64,000 nt of DNA from Endozoicomonas_A sp049275935 (lineage in GTDB: Bacteria > Pseudomonadota > Gammaproteobacteria > Pseudomonadales > Endozoicomonadaceae): assembly GCF_049275935.1 (NCBI RefSeq), contig NZ_CP184830.1:5456001-5520000 (forward strand). The letters are read 5' to 3'. Position numbers and translations under genes: made by a program. Under the pieces are notes generated by a model that was not told where the DNA came from, made no database searches, and worked only from the letters and a program-made list of their open reading frames with translations. This document shows, piece after piece, positions 1-9,714 of this stretch; the stretch's first letter is position 1; each line of letters opens with the position of its first letter.

Positions 1-1572
1 ACTGCTGAATATGAGCGTGTACTCAGGTTTGACCTGTCCACTGTTGTTCGTAATATGGCGGGGCCATCAAACCCTCATCGTCGTCTGCCCACCTCTGAGC
101 TGGCAAAGCGTGGCATTGCTGTAAATCTGGACAAAGCTCAGGCCGAAGAAAAAGCCGGTCTTCTGCCCGATGGTGCAGTGATCATTGCTGCGATCACCAG
201 CTGTACTAATACCAGCAACCCTCGCAATGTTGTGGCTGCGGGCCTTGTTGCCAAAAAGGCGAATGAACTGGGTCTGGTGCGCAAGCACTGGGTTAAATCC
301 TCTTTTGCGCCAGGCTCCAAAGTTGCCAGACTCTATCTTGAAGCGTCTGGTTTATTGCCTGAGCTTGAGAAACTGGGTTTTGGAATTGTCGCTTATGCCT
401 GTACGACCTGTAACGGTATGAGTGGTGCCCTGGACCCGGACATCCAGAAAGAATTGATTGATCGCGACCTCTACTCTACAGCGGTATTATCTGGTAACCG
501 AAACTTTGACGGCCGTATCCACCCCTATGCAAAGCAGGCCTTTCTGGCTTCTCCGCCTCTGGTAGTGGCATATGCCATTGCCGGTACTGTTCGTTTTGAT
601 ATAGAAAAAGATGCACTCGGGACAGATAAATACGGCAATGTCGTCACTCTGAAAGACATCTGGCCAAGTGATGAAGATATTGATGCGATCGTTGCTGAAA
701 ATGTGAAACCAGAGCAGTTTAACGAAGTTTACATCCCTATGTTTGATCTGGATAGGGTAGAAGAAGCCAGTAGTCCGCTTTACGACTGGCGTCCAATGAG
801 TACTTATATCCGTCGCCCTCCTTACTGGGAAGGAGCGCTGACTGGTGAGCGAACACTGAAGGGTATGCGTCCTCTGGCACTTTTGGGTGACAACATTACT
901 ACCGATCACCTGTCACCATCGAATGCCATTCTGGCGAGTTCTGCGGCTGGTGAATATCTGGCGAAAATGGGATTGCCTGAAGAAGATTACAACTCCTATG
1001 CCACACACCGTGGTGACCATTTGACCGCGCAGCGAGCGACCTTTGCTAATCCGAAACTGCTCAACGAAATGTGTCTGGATGACAGAGGCGCGGTGAAACA
1101 GGGTTCCCTTGCCCGTATTGAGCCTGAAGGTAAAGAAACCCGTATGTGGGAAGCGATTGAAACCTACATGAATCGCAAGCAACCACTGGTTATTGTTGCG
1201 GGTGCCGACTATGGCCAGGGGTCGTCCCGTGACTGGGCTGCGAAAGGGGTTCGTCTTGCCGGCGTTGAAGCTATTGTGGCTGAAGGTTTTGAACGTATCC
1301 ACAGGACCAACCTGGTGGGTATGGGGGTTCTGCCACTTGAATTCAAGGATGGCACTACCCGTAAAACTCTGGGTCTGGACGGTACTGAAACTTATGATGT
1401 TCTGGGTGAGCCTGCTCCACGAGCGAATCTGACGCTGCTGATTCATCGTGCCAATGGTGAAACCTTGGAAGTAACTGTGACCTGTCGCCTTGATACACAA
1501 GAAGAAGTTTCTGTATACGCTGCTGGTGGTGTACTACAGCGATTTGCCAAAGACTTTCTGGAGGGCAAATAA
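1..1572 (+). CDS. acnD: 2-methylcitrate dehydratase, Fe/S-dependent (AcnD), 3' part
   Basis: The frame is open from base 1, so the gene continues off the left edge; about 523 C-terminal residues of a roughly 860-residue protein are present. AcnD is an aconitase-family [4Fe-4S] enzyme that dehydrates 2-methylcitrate in propionate breakdown, working with PrpF in bacteria that lack PrpD. The three cluster cysteines are visible in AITSCTNTSNP and AYACTTCNGMSG, and the C-terminal swivel domain has GADYGQGSSRDWAAKG. The spacing and wording of these motifs fit AcnD better than AcnA. Two bases after the stop prpF begins, which is the usual acnD-prpF order; prpB and prpC would be expected to the left. 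The internal ATG at 55 is not the true start because the preceding in-frame residues (FDLSTVVRNMAGPS) are conserved in the family. Confidence 0.95.
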   Translation, partial: TAEYERVLRFDLSTVVRNMAGPSNPHRRLPTSELAKRGIAVNLDKAQAEEKAGLLPDGAVIIAAITSCTNTSNPRNVVAAGLVAKKANELGLVRKHWVKSSFAPGSKVARLYLEASGLLPELEKLGFGIVAYACTTCNGMSGALDPDIQKELIDRDLYSTAVLSGNRNFDGRIHPYAKQAFLASPPLVVAYAIAGTVRFDIEKDALGTDKYGNVVTLKDIWPSDEDIDAIVAENVKPEQFNEVYIPMFDLDRVEEASSPLYDWRPMSTYIRRPPYWEGALTGERTLKGMRPLALLGDNITTDHLSPSNAILASSAAGEYLAKMGLPEEDYNSYATHRGDHLTAQRATFANPKLLNEMCLDDRGAVKQGSLARIEPEGKETRMWEAIETYMNRKQPLVIVAGADYGQGSSRDWAAKGVRLAGVEAIVAEGFERIHRTNLVGMGVLPLEFKDGTTRKTLGLDGTETYDVLGEPAPRANLTLLIHRANGETLEVTVTCRLDTQEEVSVYAAGGVLQRFAKDFLEGK

Positions 1573-1574
1573 GA

Positions 1575-2765
1575 ATGTCGCATGTGCCTCAGATCAGGAT
1601 ACCAGCCAGTTATATTCGGGGTGGCACCAGTAAAGGAGTCTTCTTCACTCTGGAGGACCTCCCTGAGCGGGCGCAGATTCCCGGCGAAGTCCGGGATAAC
1701 CTGTTGCTGCGGGTGATTGGCAGTCCCGATCCTTATGAAAAGCACACTGATGGAATGGGCGGGGCTACTTCGAGTACCAGTAAAATTGTCATTCTTTCTA
1801 AAAGCCGTCAGCCAGATCACGATGTGGATTACCTGTTCGGCCAAGTTTCCATTGATAAGCCTTTCATAGACTGGAGTGGCAACTGTGGCAACCTGACTGG
1901 TGCTGTCGGTGCTTTTGCCATCAGTAGAGGTCTGGTTGATCCCCGCCGTGTTCCGGAGAATGGTGTTTCCATGGTGCGCATCTGGCAGTCCAACATCAAA
2001 AAGACCATTGTTGCCCATGTGCCTGTCATCAATGGGGAGGTTCAGGAGACTGGGGACTTTGAGCTGGATGGTGTGACCTTTCCGGCGGCAGAAATTCAGT
2101 TGGAGTTTCTTGATCCAGCCGACGGCGATGGCGTTATGTTCCCAACGGGTAACCTAATTGATGATCTGGAAGTTCCCTCTCATGTTATAGAGAGTGGGAC
2201 GCTGAAAGCTACGTTGATTAATGCGGGTATTCCAACCATTTTCCTGAATGCGCAAGAGCTGGGTTACTCCGGAGTCGAGTTGCAGGAAGCCATCAATGGT
2301 GATGAAGAGGCAGTGGCACGTTTTGAAACCATTCGTGCTCATGGTGCTGTCCGGATGGGGCTCATTGACCATGTAGATGGAGCTGCAAAACGTCAGCACA
2401 CTCCCAAGGTTGCTTTTGTCGCCAGGCCTGCCCCATATACCACATCCAGTGGTAAAGAGATCAAAATGGATGATATTGATCTATTGGTGAGAGCCTTATC
2501 CATGGGCAAGCTTCACCACGCCATGATGGGAACTGCCGCAGTAGCCATCGCCACTGCAGCCGCTATTCCCGGAACATTGGTAAACCTGGCTGCAGGTGGT
2601 GGTGAACGCAATACGGTTCGTTTCGGGCACCCTTCTGGCGTCTTGCGAGTTGGCGCGGAAGCTGCCCTGGAAAAGGGAGACTGGACAGCGAAAAAAGCTA
2701 TTATGAGCCGCAGTGCCCGGGTTCTGATGGAAGGCTGGGTAAGAGTCCCCGGGGATTCTTTTTAA
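1575..2765 (+). CDS. prpF: 2-methylaconitate cis-trans isomerase PrpF
   Basis: 396 residues, the family's usual length. PrpF isomerises the 2-methylaconitate isomer released by AcnD so that the methylcitrate cycle can continue; it has a diaminopimelate-epimerase-like fold. Visible family features are the N-terminal IPASYIRGGTSKGVFF, the DGMGGATSSTSKIVI stretch and the GNCGNLTGAVGAFA stretch (active-site Lys/Cys regions). Translation is probably coupled to acnD, because the start codon lies two bases after the acnD stop and the gene has no promoter space of its own. No terminator is evident in the 26 bases before the convergent ppsR. Confidence 0.95.
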   Translation: MSHVPQIRIPASYIRGGTSKGVFFTLEDLPERAQIPGEVRDNLLLRVIGSPDPYEKHTDGMGGATSSTSKIVILSKSRQPDHDVDYLFGQVSIDKPFIDWSGNCGNLTGAVGAFAISRGLVDPRRVPENGVSMVRIWQSNIKKTIVAHVPVINGEVQETGDFELDGVTFPAAEIQLEFLDPADGDGVMFPTGNLIDDLEVPSHVIESGTLKATLINAGIPTIFLNAQELGYSGVELQEAINGDEEAVARFETIRAHGAVRMGLIDHVDGAAKRQHTPKVAFVARPAPYTTSSGKEIKMDDIDLLVRALSMGKLHHAMMGTAAVAIATAAAIPGTLVNLAAGGGERNTVRFGHPSGVLRVGAEAALEKGDWTAKKAIMSRSARVLMEGWVRVPGDSF

Positions 2766-2791
2766 TTTGACAATCAAAACTCCATCGAATG

Positions 2792-3613
2792 TTACTTCAG
2801 CCGTCGTTTGAGGTGAGCAAGATCCATAATACGAGTAGAAATTTCTTCAACAGAGTAATCAGTACTGTTGATGTAGGGAATACGTTCCTTGCGATAAATC
2901 TGCTCAATCGTATGGATTTCAAACTGACATTGCTGGCTGGATGAATAGCGTGAGTTTGGCCGTCTTTCGTGGCGAATACCAGCCAGACGACCGGGATGAA
3001 TCGTCAGGCCAAACAATTTGTCCCTATGTGGCTGCAAGGGTTTGGGGAGCCTGAGCGGTTCATCCAGGTCTTCTTCTGTGATCGGATAGTTCGCTGCGAA
3101 TATGCCAAACTGCAGGCCCAGGTAAATGCAGGACGGGGTTTTACCACTTCTGGAGGCCCCCAGCAGAATAATATCTGCCTTGTCATAATTTCTTGTTTTT
3201 GCACCGTCATCATTATCAAGAGCGAACTGAACAGCTTCTATACGTCGGTGGTAAATGTGGCTGTGAGTTGTGGAACGTTTTTTGCCCGTTCTATAGAGGG
3301 GGTGTTGGCCGAACTCATGCTCAAGACCCGGCAGAAAAGTTTCGAAGAGGTCTATTATATAAGCACCACTGGTGTGGAGTATGCGACTGACGTCTTCATT
3401 CAGAACTGTCATGAAGACGACAGGTCTTATCTGTTCTACTTTGTGAATGCTGTGAATCTTTTCAATCAGCTGAATGGTTTTTACAGTGGAATCTATATAA
3501 GGGAAGGTAACATGTTGAAACTCATAGCCTTCAAACTGCGCGAGGAGACTCTGTCCGAACGACTCTGCAGTGATTCCTGTGCCATCTGAGACGAAAATTG
3601 CCGTTCTTTTCAC
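2792..3613 (-). CDS. ppsR: PEP synthase regulatory kinase/phosphorylase PpsR
   Basis: DUF299 family, about 273 residues. The bifunctional enzyme inactivates PEP synthase by ADP-dependent phosphorylation of a threonine and reactivates it by Pi-dependent phosphorolysis. The N-terminus KRTAIFVSDGTGITAE and the P-loop ILLGASRSGKTPSCIYLG are typical. I chose the GTG at 3613: a GAAGGA Shine-Dalgarno lies just upstream and it gives the usual N-terminus, whereas the ATG eight codons earlier (3637) has no ribosome-binding site. It is transcribed divergently from its target ppsA across about 205 bases, a conserved arrangement in pseudomonad-like bacteria. Confidence 0.93.
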   Translation of the reverse strand: MKRTAIFVSDGTGITAESFGQSLLAQFEGYEFQHVTFPYIDSTVKTIQLIEKIHSIHKVEQIRPVVFMTVLNEDVSRILHTSGAYIIDLFETFLPGLEHEFGQHPLYRTGKKRSTTHSHIYHRRIEAVQFALDNDDGAKTRNYDKADIILLGASRSGKTPSCIYLGLQFGIFAANYPITEEDLDEPLRLPKPLQPHRDKLFGLTIHPGRLAGIRHERRPNSRYSSSQQCQFEIHTIEQIYRKERIPYINSTDYSVEEISTRIMDLAHLKRRLK

Positions 3614-3818
3614 TTTTTTTCCTTCAAGGTATTTCATTTTATAACAAAATCTAACATAGTGTACCTACCGTAACACGGAAGCGATAGGCTGGACTGAATC
3701 TGGTATAACAGACGTTTGTCTTTTGTACAAAAAAGCCAAGAGTTGGCCATAAGCATACAAGCACGCCTGGCTAACCGAAACAGCCATAAGCAGATAGAAA
3801 AGAGCGGGGAATGCTGCT

Positions 3819-6188
3819 TTGAATAATTTTGTAGTAGGCCTGGAGACTCTGGGCATGGGAGACGTCGAAAAAGTCGGCGGCAAGAACGCCTCTTTAGGCG
3901 AGATGATCAGTGGCTTAAGCAAGGCCGGGGTAAAAGTCCCGGGTGGTTTTGCAACAACGGCCGAGGCTTATCGGGACTTTCTCGATGGCAACGGACTTTA
4001 TCAAAGAATTCATAGCCTGTTGGATGACCTGGACATCAATGATATACGGGCGCTGACCACTGCTGGCGCTAAAATCCGTCGCTGGATTATGGAGGAACCT
4101 TTCAGGCCGGAACTGGAAGAGTCCATTATTAAAGCTTACCAGTCTCTTTCCGGGAGTGATGACCTGCCAGTAGCGGTCCGCTCGTCAGCGACTGCGGAAG
4201 ATCTTCCCGATGCCTCTTTTGCAGGTCAACAAGAGACTTTTCTGAATATTCGCGGTGCAAAAAACGTGCTGATTGCTGTTCGCGAAGTGTTTGCCTCGCT
4301 CTTTAACGATCGTGCTATTGCTTACCGTGTTCATCAGGGCTTTGATCACAGGAATGTAGCACTGTCTGCCGGTATTCAGAGAATGGTGCGCAGCGAGACC
4401 GGTTCTTCCGGGGTTCTGTTCTCTCTGGATACAGAGTCCGGTTTTGATCAGGCCGTGTTTATTACGGCTTCTTACGGTTTGGGTGAGACAGTTGTTCAGG
4501 GTGCTGTTAATCCGGATGAATTTTACGTCTATAAGCCTGCTGTCAAAGCTGGACGTCCCGGTATTCTGAGACGTACTCTGGGCAGCAAGGCGATCAAGAT
4601 GATCTATGGTCACAGCGGTTCGGCAGGTCGTTCGGTAGAAACGGTAGATGTGGATCTGGATGCCAGAGGGCAGTTTTCAATCAACGATGAGGATGTCACT
4701 GAGTTGTGCCGTCAGGCCATGGCTATTGAAGCGCATTACGGTTGTCCAATGGATGTTGAATGGGCTAAAGATGGTGATGATCAGCAGCTCTACATTGTTC
4801 AGGCTCGTCCTGAAACTGTACAAAGCCAGAGCAGTGGCAGAAAGCTGGAAAGCTTCATCCTTAAAGAGAAGGGCGAATTGCTGGCTGAAGGTCGCAGTAT
4901 TGGCCAGAAAATCGGTCAGGGTAGAGTTCGCCTGATCGAAGATATTGATGAGATGGACAAGGTTCAGGAAGGCGATGTTCTGGTCACTGATATGACTGAT
5001 CCTGATTGGGAACCAGTTATGAAGCGGGCTTCTGCCATCGTGACTAACCGGGGTGGCAGAACCTGTCATGCAGCCATTATTGCTCGTGAGTTGGGTATTC
5101 CTGCGGTTGTGGGTTGTGGCGATGCGACCTTCAGGCTCAGGGAAGGTACTCCTGTAACCGTTTCTTGTGCAGAAGGGGATACCGGTTTTATATACGAGGG
5201 CCTTTTAAACTTCGAGCACAAGGTTCGTGATCTGGATGTCATGCCGGAGTTGCCTTTCAAGCTGATGATGAACGTAGGTAATCCGGATCGTGCTTTCAGT
5301 TTCTCTCGTACACCCAACAAAGGTGTAGGTCTGGCAAGACTTGAATTCATCATCAACAAAATGATTGGTGTGCATCCGAAAGCCCTGCTGAATTTTGACA
5401 AGCTGCCTGTGGATGTGAAGCGACAGGTAGGTGAGCGCATATCAGGCTACAGCAGTCCGGTAGACTTTTATGTTGAAAAACTGGTTGAGGGAGTCTCCAC
5501 CATTGCGGCCGCCTTTGCACCGGAAAAGGTCATTGTTCGTCTGTCTGACTTCAAGTCTAATGAGTACTTCAATCTGGTGGGTGGTCACCTCTATGAGCCC
5601 AATGAAGAGAACCCAATGTTGGGTTTCCGGGGGGCATCACGCTATATTTCTGAAGATTTTCAGGATTGTTTCGAACTCGAATGCCGGGCTATGAAGCGGG
5701 TGCGTGATGAAATGGGGCTGACCAATGTTGAGCTGATGGTACCTTTTGTCAGAACCCCGGAAGAAGCGGGTCAGGTCGTTTCCATCATGGAGAAGTTTGG
5801 CCTGAAGCGAGGTGAAAACGGTCTTCGAGTCATCATGATGTGCGAGTTGCCTTCTAATGCGTTGATGGCCGATGACTTCCTGCAATACTTTGATGGTTTC
5901 TCCATTGGCTCTAATGATATGACTCAGCTGACATTGGGTCTGGATAGGGATTCTGGCCTGATAGCCCATCTTTTTGATGAGCGTAATCCTGCTATCAAGC
6001 AGTTATTGTCGATGGCTATTCAGGCTTGTAGAAGGCAGGGTAAGTATGTGGGTATCTGTGGACAGGGTCCGAGTGACCATCCTGACTTCGCCAAATGGTT
6101 GATGGAAGAGGGTATAGAGACTGTATCTCTTAATCCGGATTCTGTGCTGGAAACCTGGCTGTACCTTGCTGACAATGAGTCTCAATAG
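3819..6188 (+). CDS. ppsA: Phosphoenolpyruvate synthase (pyruvate, water dikinase)
   Basis: 789 residues, full length. It makes PEP from pyruvate and ATP, releasing AMP and Pi, and allows gluconeogenesis from C3 acids. Domains in order: N-terminal ATP-grasp (VGGKNASLGEM near 20, AVRSSATAEDLPDASFAGQQET near 123), a phosphohistidine domain with GGRTCHAAIIARELGIPAVVG (catalytic His) near residue 415, and a C-terminal PEP-binding barrel with GSNDMTQLTLGLDRDS and GICGQGPSD. The start is a TTG at 3819, preceded by GCGGGGA; no in-frame ATG fits and the N-terminus VVGLETLGMGDVEKVGGKN aligns with pseudomonad PpsA. Regulation is expected from the divergent ppsR product at a threonine near the catalytic histidine (GGRT). 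Confidence 0.96.
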   Translation: MNNFVVGLETLGMGDVEKVGGKNASLGEMISGLSKAGVKVPGGFATTAEAYRDFLDGNGLYQRIHSLLDDLDINDIRALTTAGAKIRRWIMEEPFRPELEESIIKAYQSLSGSDDLPVAVRSSATAEDLPDASFAGQQETFLNIRGAKNVLIAVREVFASLFNDRAIAYRVHQGFDHRNVALSAGIQRMVRSETGSSGVLFSLDTESGFDQAVFITASYGLGETVVQGAVNPDEFYVYKPAVKAGRPGILRRTLGSKAIKMIYGHSGSAGRSVETVDVDLDARGQFSINDEDVTELCRQAMAIEAHYGCPMDVEWAKDGDDQQLYIVQARPETVQSQSSGRKLESFILKEKGELLAEGRSIGQKIGQGRVRLIEDIDEMDKVQEGDVLVTDMTDPDWEPVMKRASAIVTNRGGRTCHAAIIARELGIPAVVGCGDATFRLREGTPVTVSCAEGDTGFIYEGLLNFEHKVRDLDVMPELPFKLMMNVGNPDRAFSFSRTPNKGVGLARLEFIINKMIGVHPKALLNFDKLPVDVKRQVGERISGYSSPVDFYVEKLVEGVSTIAAAFAPEKVIVRLSDFKSNEYFNLVGGHLYEPNEENPMLGFRGASRYISEDFQDCFELECRAMKRVRDEMGLTNVELMVPFVRTPEEAGQVVSIMEKFGLKRGENGLRVIMMCELPSNALMADDFLQYFDGFSIGSNDMTQLTLGLDRDSGLIAHLFDERNPAIKQLLSMAIQACRRQGKYVGICGQGPSDHPDFAKWLMEEGIETVSLNPDSVLETWLYLADNESQ

Positions 6189-6201
6189 CGATGAGCCATA
6201 A

Positions 6202-6226
6202 ATGAAGCCCGTAATGCGGGCTTCAT
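6202..6226 (+). terminator. Hairpin after ppsA
   Basis: A ten-base-pair stem (ATGAAGCCCG with CGGGCTTCAT) and loop TAATG begins 14 bases after the ppsA stop. The trailing sequence CATTTCTCTTTAT is T-rich but not a clean T-run, so termination strength is uncertain. Confidence 0.7.
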
Positions 6227-6330
6227 CATTTCTCTTTATATTCACTATTCACTTCCTTTGTCTTCTTCACTTCATTGATTCCTGTACACTTTTTGTCGGC
6301 AAACCTTGTTCATAAAAGAAGGAAAAAAGA

Positions 6331-6813
6331 ATGACTCAGTTTACTACCCCGGATCTTTGTGATGATTTTCCTGAAAAGATCTCCGTTGTTGAACCGGGTT
6401 TCAGAAACTTTGGTGGCGTTAATGCTTTTCATGGACAGGTCGTGACCTTGAAGTGTTTTGAAGATAATTCTCTGGTTCGTGAGTGGGTAGGGCAGCCGGG
6501 AGAAGGCAGAGTGTTAGTGGTTGATGGCGGTGGTTCCATGCGCAAGGCCATGTTGGGCGATATGCTGGCAGAGCGTGCCGTTGAAAACGGTTGGGCAGGC
6601 ATTATTATTTATGGCTGCATCAGGGATGTCGATATTATTGCCGATTTACCGCTGGGTGTTCAGGCGCTGGGCTGTCATCCCATGAAGACAGATAAAAAAG
6701 GCGTGGGTGAAAGCAATCTGGTCGTCTCTTTTCACGGTGTTGATTTTGTACCTGAGGGCTATGTTTACGCCGATAATAATGGAATTCTTTTCTCCCGAGA
6801 GCAGTTGATATGA
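6331..6813 (+). CDS. rraA: RraA family protein, regulator of RNase E activity / aldolase fold
   Basis: 160 residues with the RraA fold throughout: TPDLCDDFPEKISVVEPGF at the start, VLVVDGGGSMRKAMLGDMLA in the middle and GWAGIIIYGCIRDVDII after it. In E. coli RraA binds RNase E and inhibits RNA processing; related proteins are oxaloacetate decarboxylases/HMG aldolases, so the biochemical role is not certain from sequence. A good GAAGGA Shine-Dalgarno precedes the ATG. It follows ppsA after a hairpin, as in several pseudomonad-like genomes. Confidence 0.9.
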   Translation: MTQFTTPDLCDDFPEKISVVEPGFRNFGGVNAFHGQVVTLKCFEDNSLVREWVGQPGEGRVLVVDGGGSMRKAMLGDMLAERAVENGWAGIIIYGCIRDVDIIADLPLGVQALGCHPMKTDKKGVGESNLVVSFHGVDFVPEGYVYADNNGILFSREQLI

Positions 6814-6877
6814 CGCAATCTTGAAGGAGGGTTGAAAAAAGCCTGCTGTTAGATCACACGAAAGGATGATTGGGTCA

Positions 6878-7876
6878 TCAATGAATGATCATGGCGTATT
6901 TTTCAATATCAATGTTTCCGCCTGAAGCGATGATTACAGTTGTTTTTCCCCTGAACTTTTCTGAGTGCTGCAATAGTGCCCCGAGTCCAATAGCGCCACT
7001 GGGCTCGAGGATTAGCTTCAGTTTGGAAGCCGCAAATCGGATGCCTTCGTGAACAAACTCTTCATCAACGGCCAGGCCGGCGACCTTTGAATTCTGTATG
7101 ATTGAGAGATTCTTTTCCCCCGGGCTTAAAGCTTGAAGGGCATCACAGGAGCTGAATAGTTTGCCATCTGCTCTGGCGCGCTGCCCCTCTTCAATCGACA
7201 AAGTCATTCCTTCGTACCCGGAGGGTTCAATAGCCAGCACTTGGGTATCAGGGTAGTTCACAGTATTAAAAACCATGCTCGAACCGGCGGCCAGGCTACC
7301 GCCACCGGTCGGGCATAACAGGAAATGGCAGGTCTCTCCCATCTGTTCAAGTTGTTCGGAAGCTTCCATGGCGACAGCTGACTGACCCTGAATCAGAGTA
7401 GCATCATCAAAAGGGTGAAGCAGAGAGTAGTCATGCTGCCGGGAAAGTCTAACGGCCTCTGCGGCGGCTGCCTCCTCTCTGGATGGTTCGGATTGGTAAC
7501 AGAGTTTAACGTCTGCACCATGGGCGCGGGCACTTTCTATCTTGTTCTTCGGGGCATCAGCGGGCATAACAAGGTGAACATCAATGCCCAATATCTCGCC
7601 TGCTGCAGCCAGTCCTCTGGCAAAGTTGCCAGAAGAATAAGCAATAACGCCTCGTGATTTCTCGTGTTTAGTGAGTTTTAGTAGTCTGTAGAGGGCTCCC
7701 CTGAATTTAAACGCGCCGGTTTTTTGCAGAGACTCAGCTTTCACAAATACTTTGCCTTGGACCCTGGCTCCCAGTTCTTCACTGGGAATCATAGGTGTCT
7801 TTCGAGTGTAGCTCTGCAGGCTTTGATAGATTTCCTTCAGGGTTTTTAAGTCAGGGATAGGCATAGAGGTCGGCAT
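6878..7876 (-). CDS. PLP-dependent threonine/serine dehydratase-like enzyme
   Basis: 332 residues, fold type II PLP enzyme without a C-terminal ACT domain, so it resembles catabolic threonine/serine ammonia-lyase or serine racemase more than biosynthetic IlvA. Lys57 in KTGAFKFRGAL is the expected Schiff-base lysine; SSGNFARGLA matches the substrate loop and CPTGGGSLAAGS is the glycine-rich phosphate-binding loop. The preference (threonine, serine, or beta-hydroxyaspartate) cannot be decided from sequence. It lies alone between rraA and aceA, convergent with rraA. Products such as 2-oxobutyrate or pyruvate would fit the surrounding C3 metabolism, but that is inference. Confidence 0.88.
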   Translation of the reverse strand: MPTSMPIPDLKTLKEIYQSLQSYTRKTPMIPSEELGARVQGKVFVKAESLQKTGAFKFRGALYRLLKLTKHEKSRGVIAYSSGNFARGLAAAGEILGIDVHLVMPADAPKNKIESARAHGADVKLCYQSEPSREEAAAAEAVRLSRQHDYSLLHPFDDATLIQGQSAVAMEASEQLEQMGETCHFLLCPTGGGSLAAGSSMVFNTVNYPDTQVLAIEPSGYEGMTLSIEEGQRARADGKLFSSCDALQALSPGEKNLSIIQNSKVAGLAVDEEFVHEGIRFAASKLKLILEPSGAIGLGALLQHSEKFRGKTTVIIASGGNIDIEKYAMIIH

Positions 7877-8056
7877 AGGGGTTCCATTTTGTACAACTCA
7901 GTACAGAATAGACACAATGAAGGGGGAGGGAGTTCCTATCGGTATGGAAAATGGCGTGCAATAAGAAACAGCTCTTCATCCGTTGAAGATGAAGAGCTGT
8001 TACAGGTACTAAAATTTGTCAGAAAGCTCCAAAATTTCCCACAATCAATTAAGGCA

Positions 8057-9328
8057 CTATCGGTTCTTCTGGATCACGTGTGTGATGTGGTCAAAGTATC
8101 CTGTCCCAACTTCTTTCTGAGGGCATGAAAAGGTGTAGCCTCGTTCAAATGCAGCCTGCTCGGGTTGCTGAACCATTTCTGCGTAATGTTTCATGCCCTC
8201 TCCCTTACCGTAGTGATAAGCCAGATCAAACATGTTGTGCCACATACTGTGGATCCCTGCCAGTGTGATGAACTGGAATTTGTAACCCATCTCACTTAGT
8301 TCATCCTGGAAGCGGGCAATGGTTTTATCGTCCATGTTCTTTTTCCAGTTAAAGGATGAAGAGCAGTTATAAGCCAGTAGTTGATTCGGGTATTCGGAAC
8401 GAATAGCCTGGGCAAAGGTTCTTGCTTCGTCCAGATCCGGTGTCTCTGATTCATACCAGAGCAGGTCGGCAAAAGGTGCGTAAGCCAGTCCCCGGGCAAT
8501 CGCCTGTTCAATACCCTTGCGGGTGCGATAGAAGCCTTCTTTGGTTCTCTCGCCGGTCAGGAAAGGCTGATCATAGTCATCGATATCAGAGGTGATCAGA
8601 TCAGCTGTGCTGGCATCGGTTCTTGCCATAAGCAAAGTCGGAACTCCAGCGACATCTGCGGCCAGTCGAGCAGAAATCAGTTTGTCAACAGCTTCCTGGG
8701 TAGGAACAAGAACTTTTCCTCCCATGTGTCCGCACTTTTTGACAGAAGCCAGCTGGTCTTCAAAGTGAACACCCGCAGCGCCAGCTTCGATCATGCTTTT
8801 CATCAGCTCGTAAGTGTTACGGACTCCACCAAAGCCATCTTCACCATCGGCAATGATGGGAGCGAACATATCTCTGTATCCTGTATCGCCTGGTTCGATA
8901 CCATTTTTCCATTGGATCTGATCTGCTCTCATGAAGCTGTTGTTCATTCTTTCGATTAACGCCGGTACCGAATCTACCGGATAGAGAGATTGATCGGGGT
9001 ACATGGAGCTGGCCGAATTATTGTCGGCAGCCACCTGCCAGCCAGACAGGTAAACGGCTTCCAGTCCCGCTTTAACTTGCTGCAGTGCCTGACCCCCTGT
9101 CAGAGACCCCAGACTGTTTACGTAACCCTTGCGTGACTTGTTTTCATAGAGTAGAGTCCAGAGTTTCTCTGCTCCCATTTGTGCAAAGGTATTTTCTACC
9201 TTAATGGAACCGCGCAGACGGACGACATCCTCAGCTTTGTAGGTGCGTTTTACATTGGCCCAACGAGGATTTTCTGACCAGTCCTGTTCGATACGGGCAA
9301 TCTCTTCAGCGCGATTATAAGTTGACAT
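8057..9328 (-). CDS. aceA: Isocitrate lyase
   Basis: About 423 residues. It cleaves isocitrate to glyoxylate and succinate, the first step of the glyoxylate shunt. The catalytic signature KKCGHMGGKVLVPT is present with the active cysteine near residue 199, and the sequence follows the E. coli-type enzyme to the C-terminal end. I chose the ATG at 9328 (MSTYNRAEEIARIEQDW): AGGAGAGG lies just upstream and it matches the family N-terminus; an earlier in-frame ATG at 9367 would add 13 atypical residues. Its partner malate synthase is not adjacent but lies at 11481-13655, beyond a LysR gene transcribed divergently from aceA. Confidence 0.96.
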   Translation of the reverse strand: MSTYNRAEEIARIEQDWSENPRWANVKRTYKAEDVVRLRGSIKVENTFAQMGAEKLWTLLYENKSRKGYVNSLGSLTGGQALQQVKAGLEAVYLSGWQVAADNNSASSMYPDQSLYPVDSVPALIERMNNSFMRADQIQWKNGIEPGDTGYRDMFAPIIADGEDGFGGVRNTYELMKSMIEAGAAGVHFEDQLASVKKCGHMGGKVLVPTQEAVDKLISARLAADVAGVPTLLMARTDASTADLITSDIDDYDQPFLTGERTKEGFYRTRKGIEQAIARGLAYAPFADLLWYESETPDLDEARTFAQAIRSEYPNQLLAYNCSSSFNWKKNMDDKTIARFQDELSEMGYKFQFITLAGIHSMWHNMFDLAYHYGKGEGMKHYAEMVQQPEQAAFERGYTFSCPQKEVGTGYFDHITHVIQKNR

Positions 9329-9714
9329 TGTATCGCCTCTCCTGAAAATCAAACGGTTGTTTGTCAAGGCAATTTCAATCTATAACAAAAGATAACAAAC
9401 TTGATAATTTATTATGGTTATAGTGAATATTCTCATCAAAAATGTCACAATATCCTTCCCTTGCCACTACATAGTTGGCTCTTTTACTGAAAAACTCTTC
9501 TTTATAACCGGAAAGTTAATGTCACAAGACTTCCGGAAGCTTTAAAGCAGTATTCTCTGGATTCAGGTGTCCTGAAGTGTCATTCAAAGAGCTTGCTGCT
9601 GCTTATAGCAATAAATGGGGCGTTTTTCAGGATCAGAGGATTGTTTGACTTTGCAGCAGGGGGATAACTATTCTTGGCCATCTGGCGAACCGCTTCAGGA
9701 TGTAAACAAAAAAT
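9329..9714. promoter_or_regulatory. aceA / LysR divergent control region
   Basis: 386 bases without a convincing gene, A+T-rich near aceA. It holds direct repeats of ATAACAAA (9382 and 9392) and the sequence GATAACAAAC TTGATAATTTAT at 9391-9412, which recurs almost unchanged just after the LysR gene. A divergent LysR regulator normally binds such a region, so it probably carries promoters for both genes. No exact promoter boxes can be assigned with confidence. Confidence 0.6.
9391..9412. promoter_or_regulatory. Candidate regulator site, copy 1 (upstream of aceA)
   Basis: GATAACAAA, two bases, then TGATAATTTAT. It lies about 63 bases upstream of the aceA start. A matching copy with a shorter gap is at 10670-10689, on the other side of the LysR gene. 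Binding by that LysR protein is an inference. Confidence 0.4.

Noticed and set aside
2969..3589. 206-aa plus-strand ORF
   Set aside because: It is the antisense shadow of ppsR, which has clear family motifs.
3641..3649. ATAACAAAA near ppsR/ppsA as a further copy of the aceA/glcB motif
   Set aside because: Only eight or nine A-rich bases match and the second half is missing, so chance is likely.
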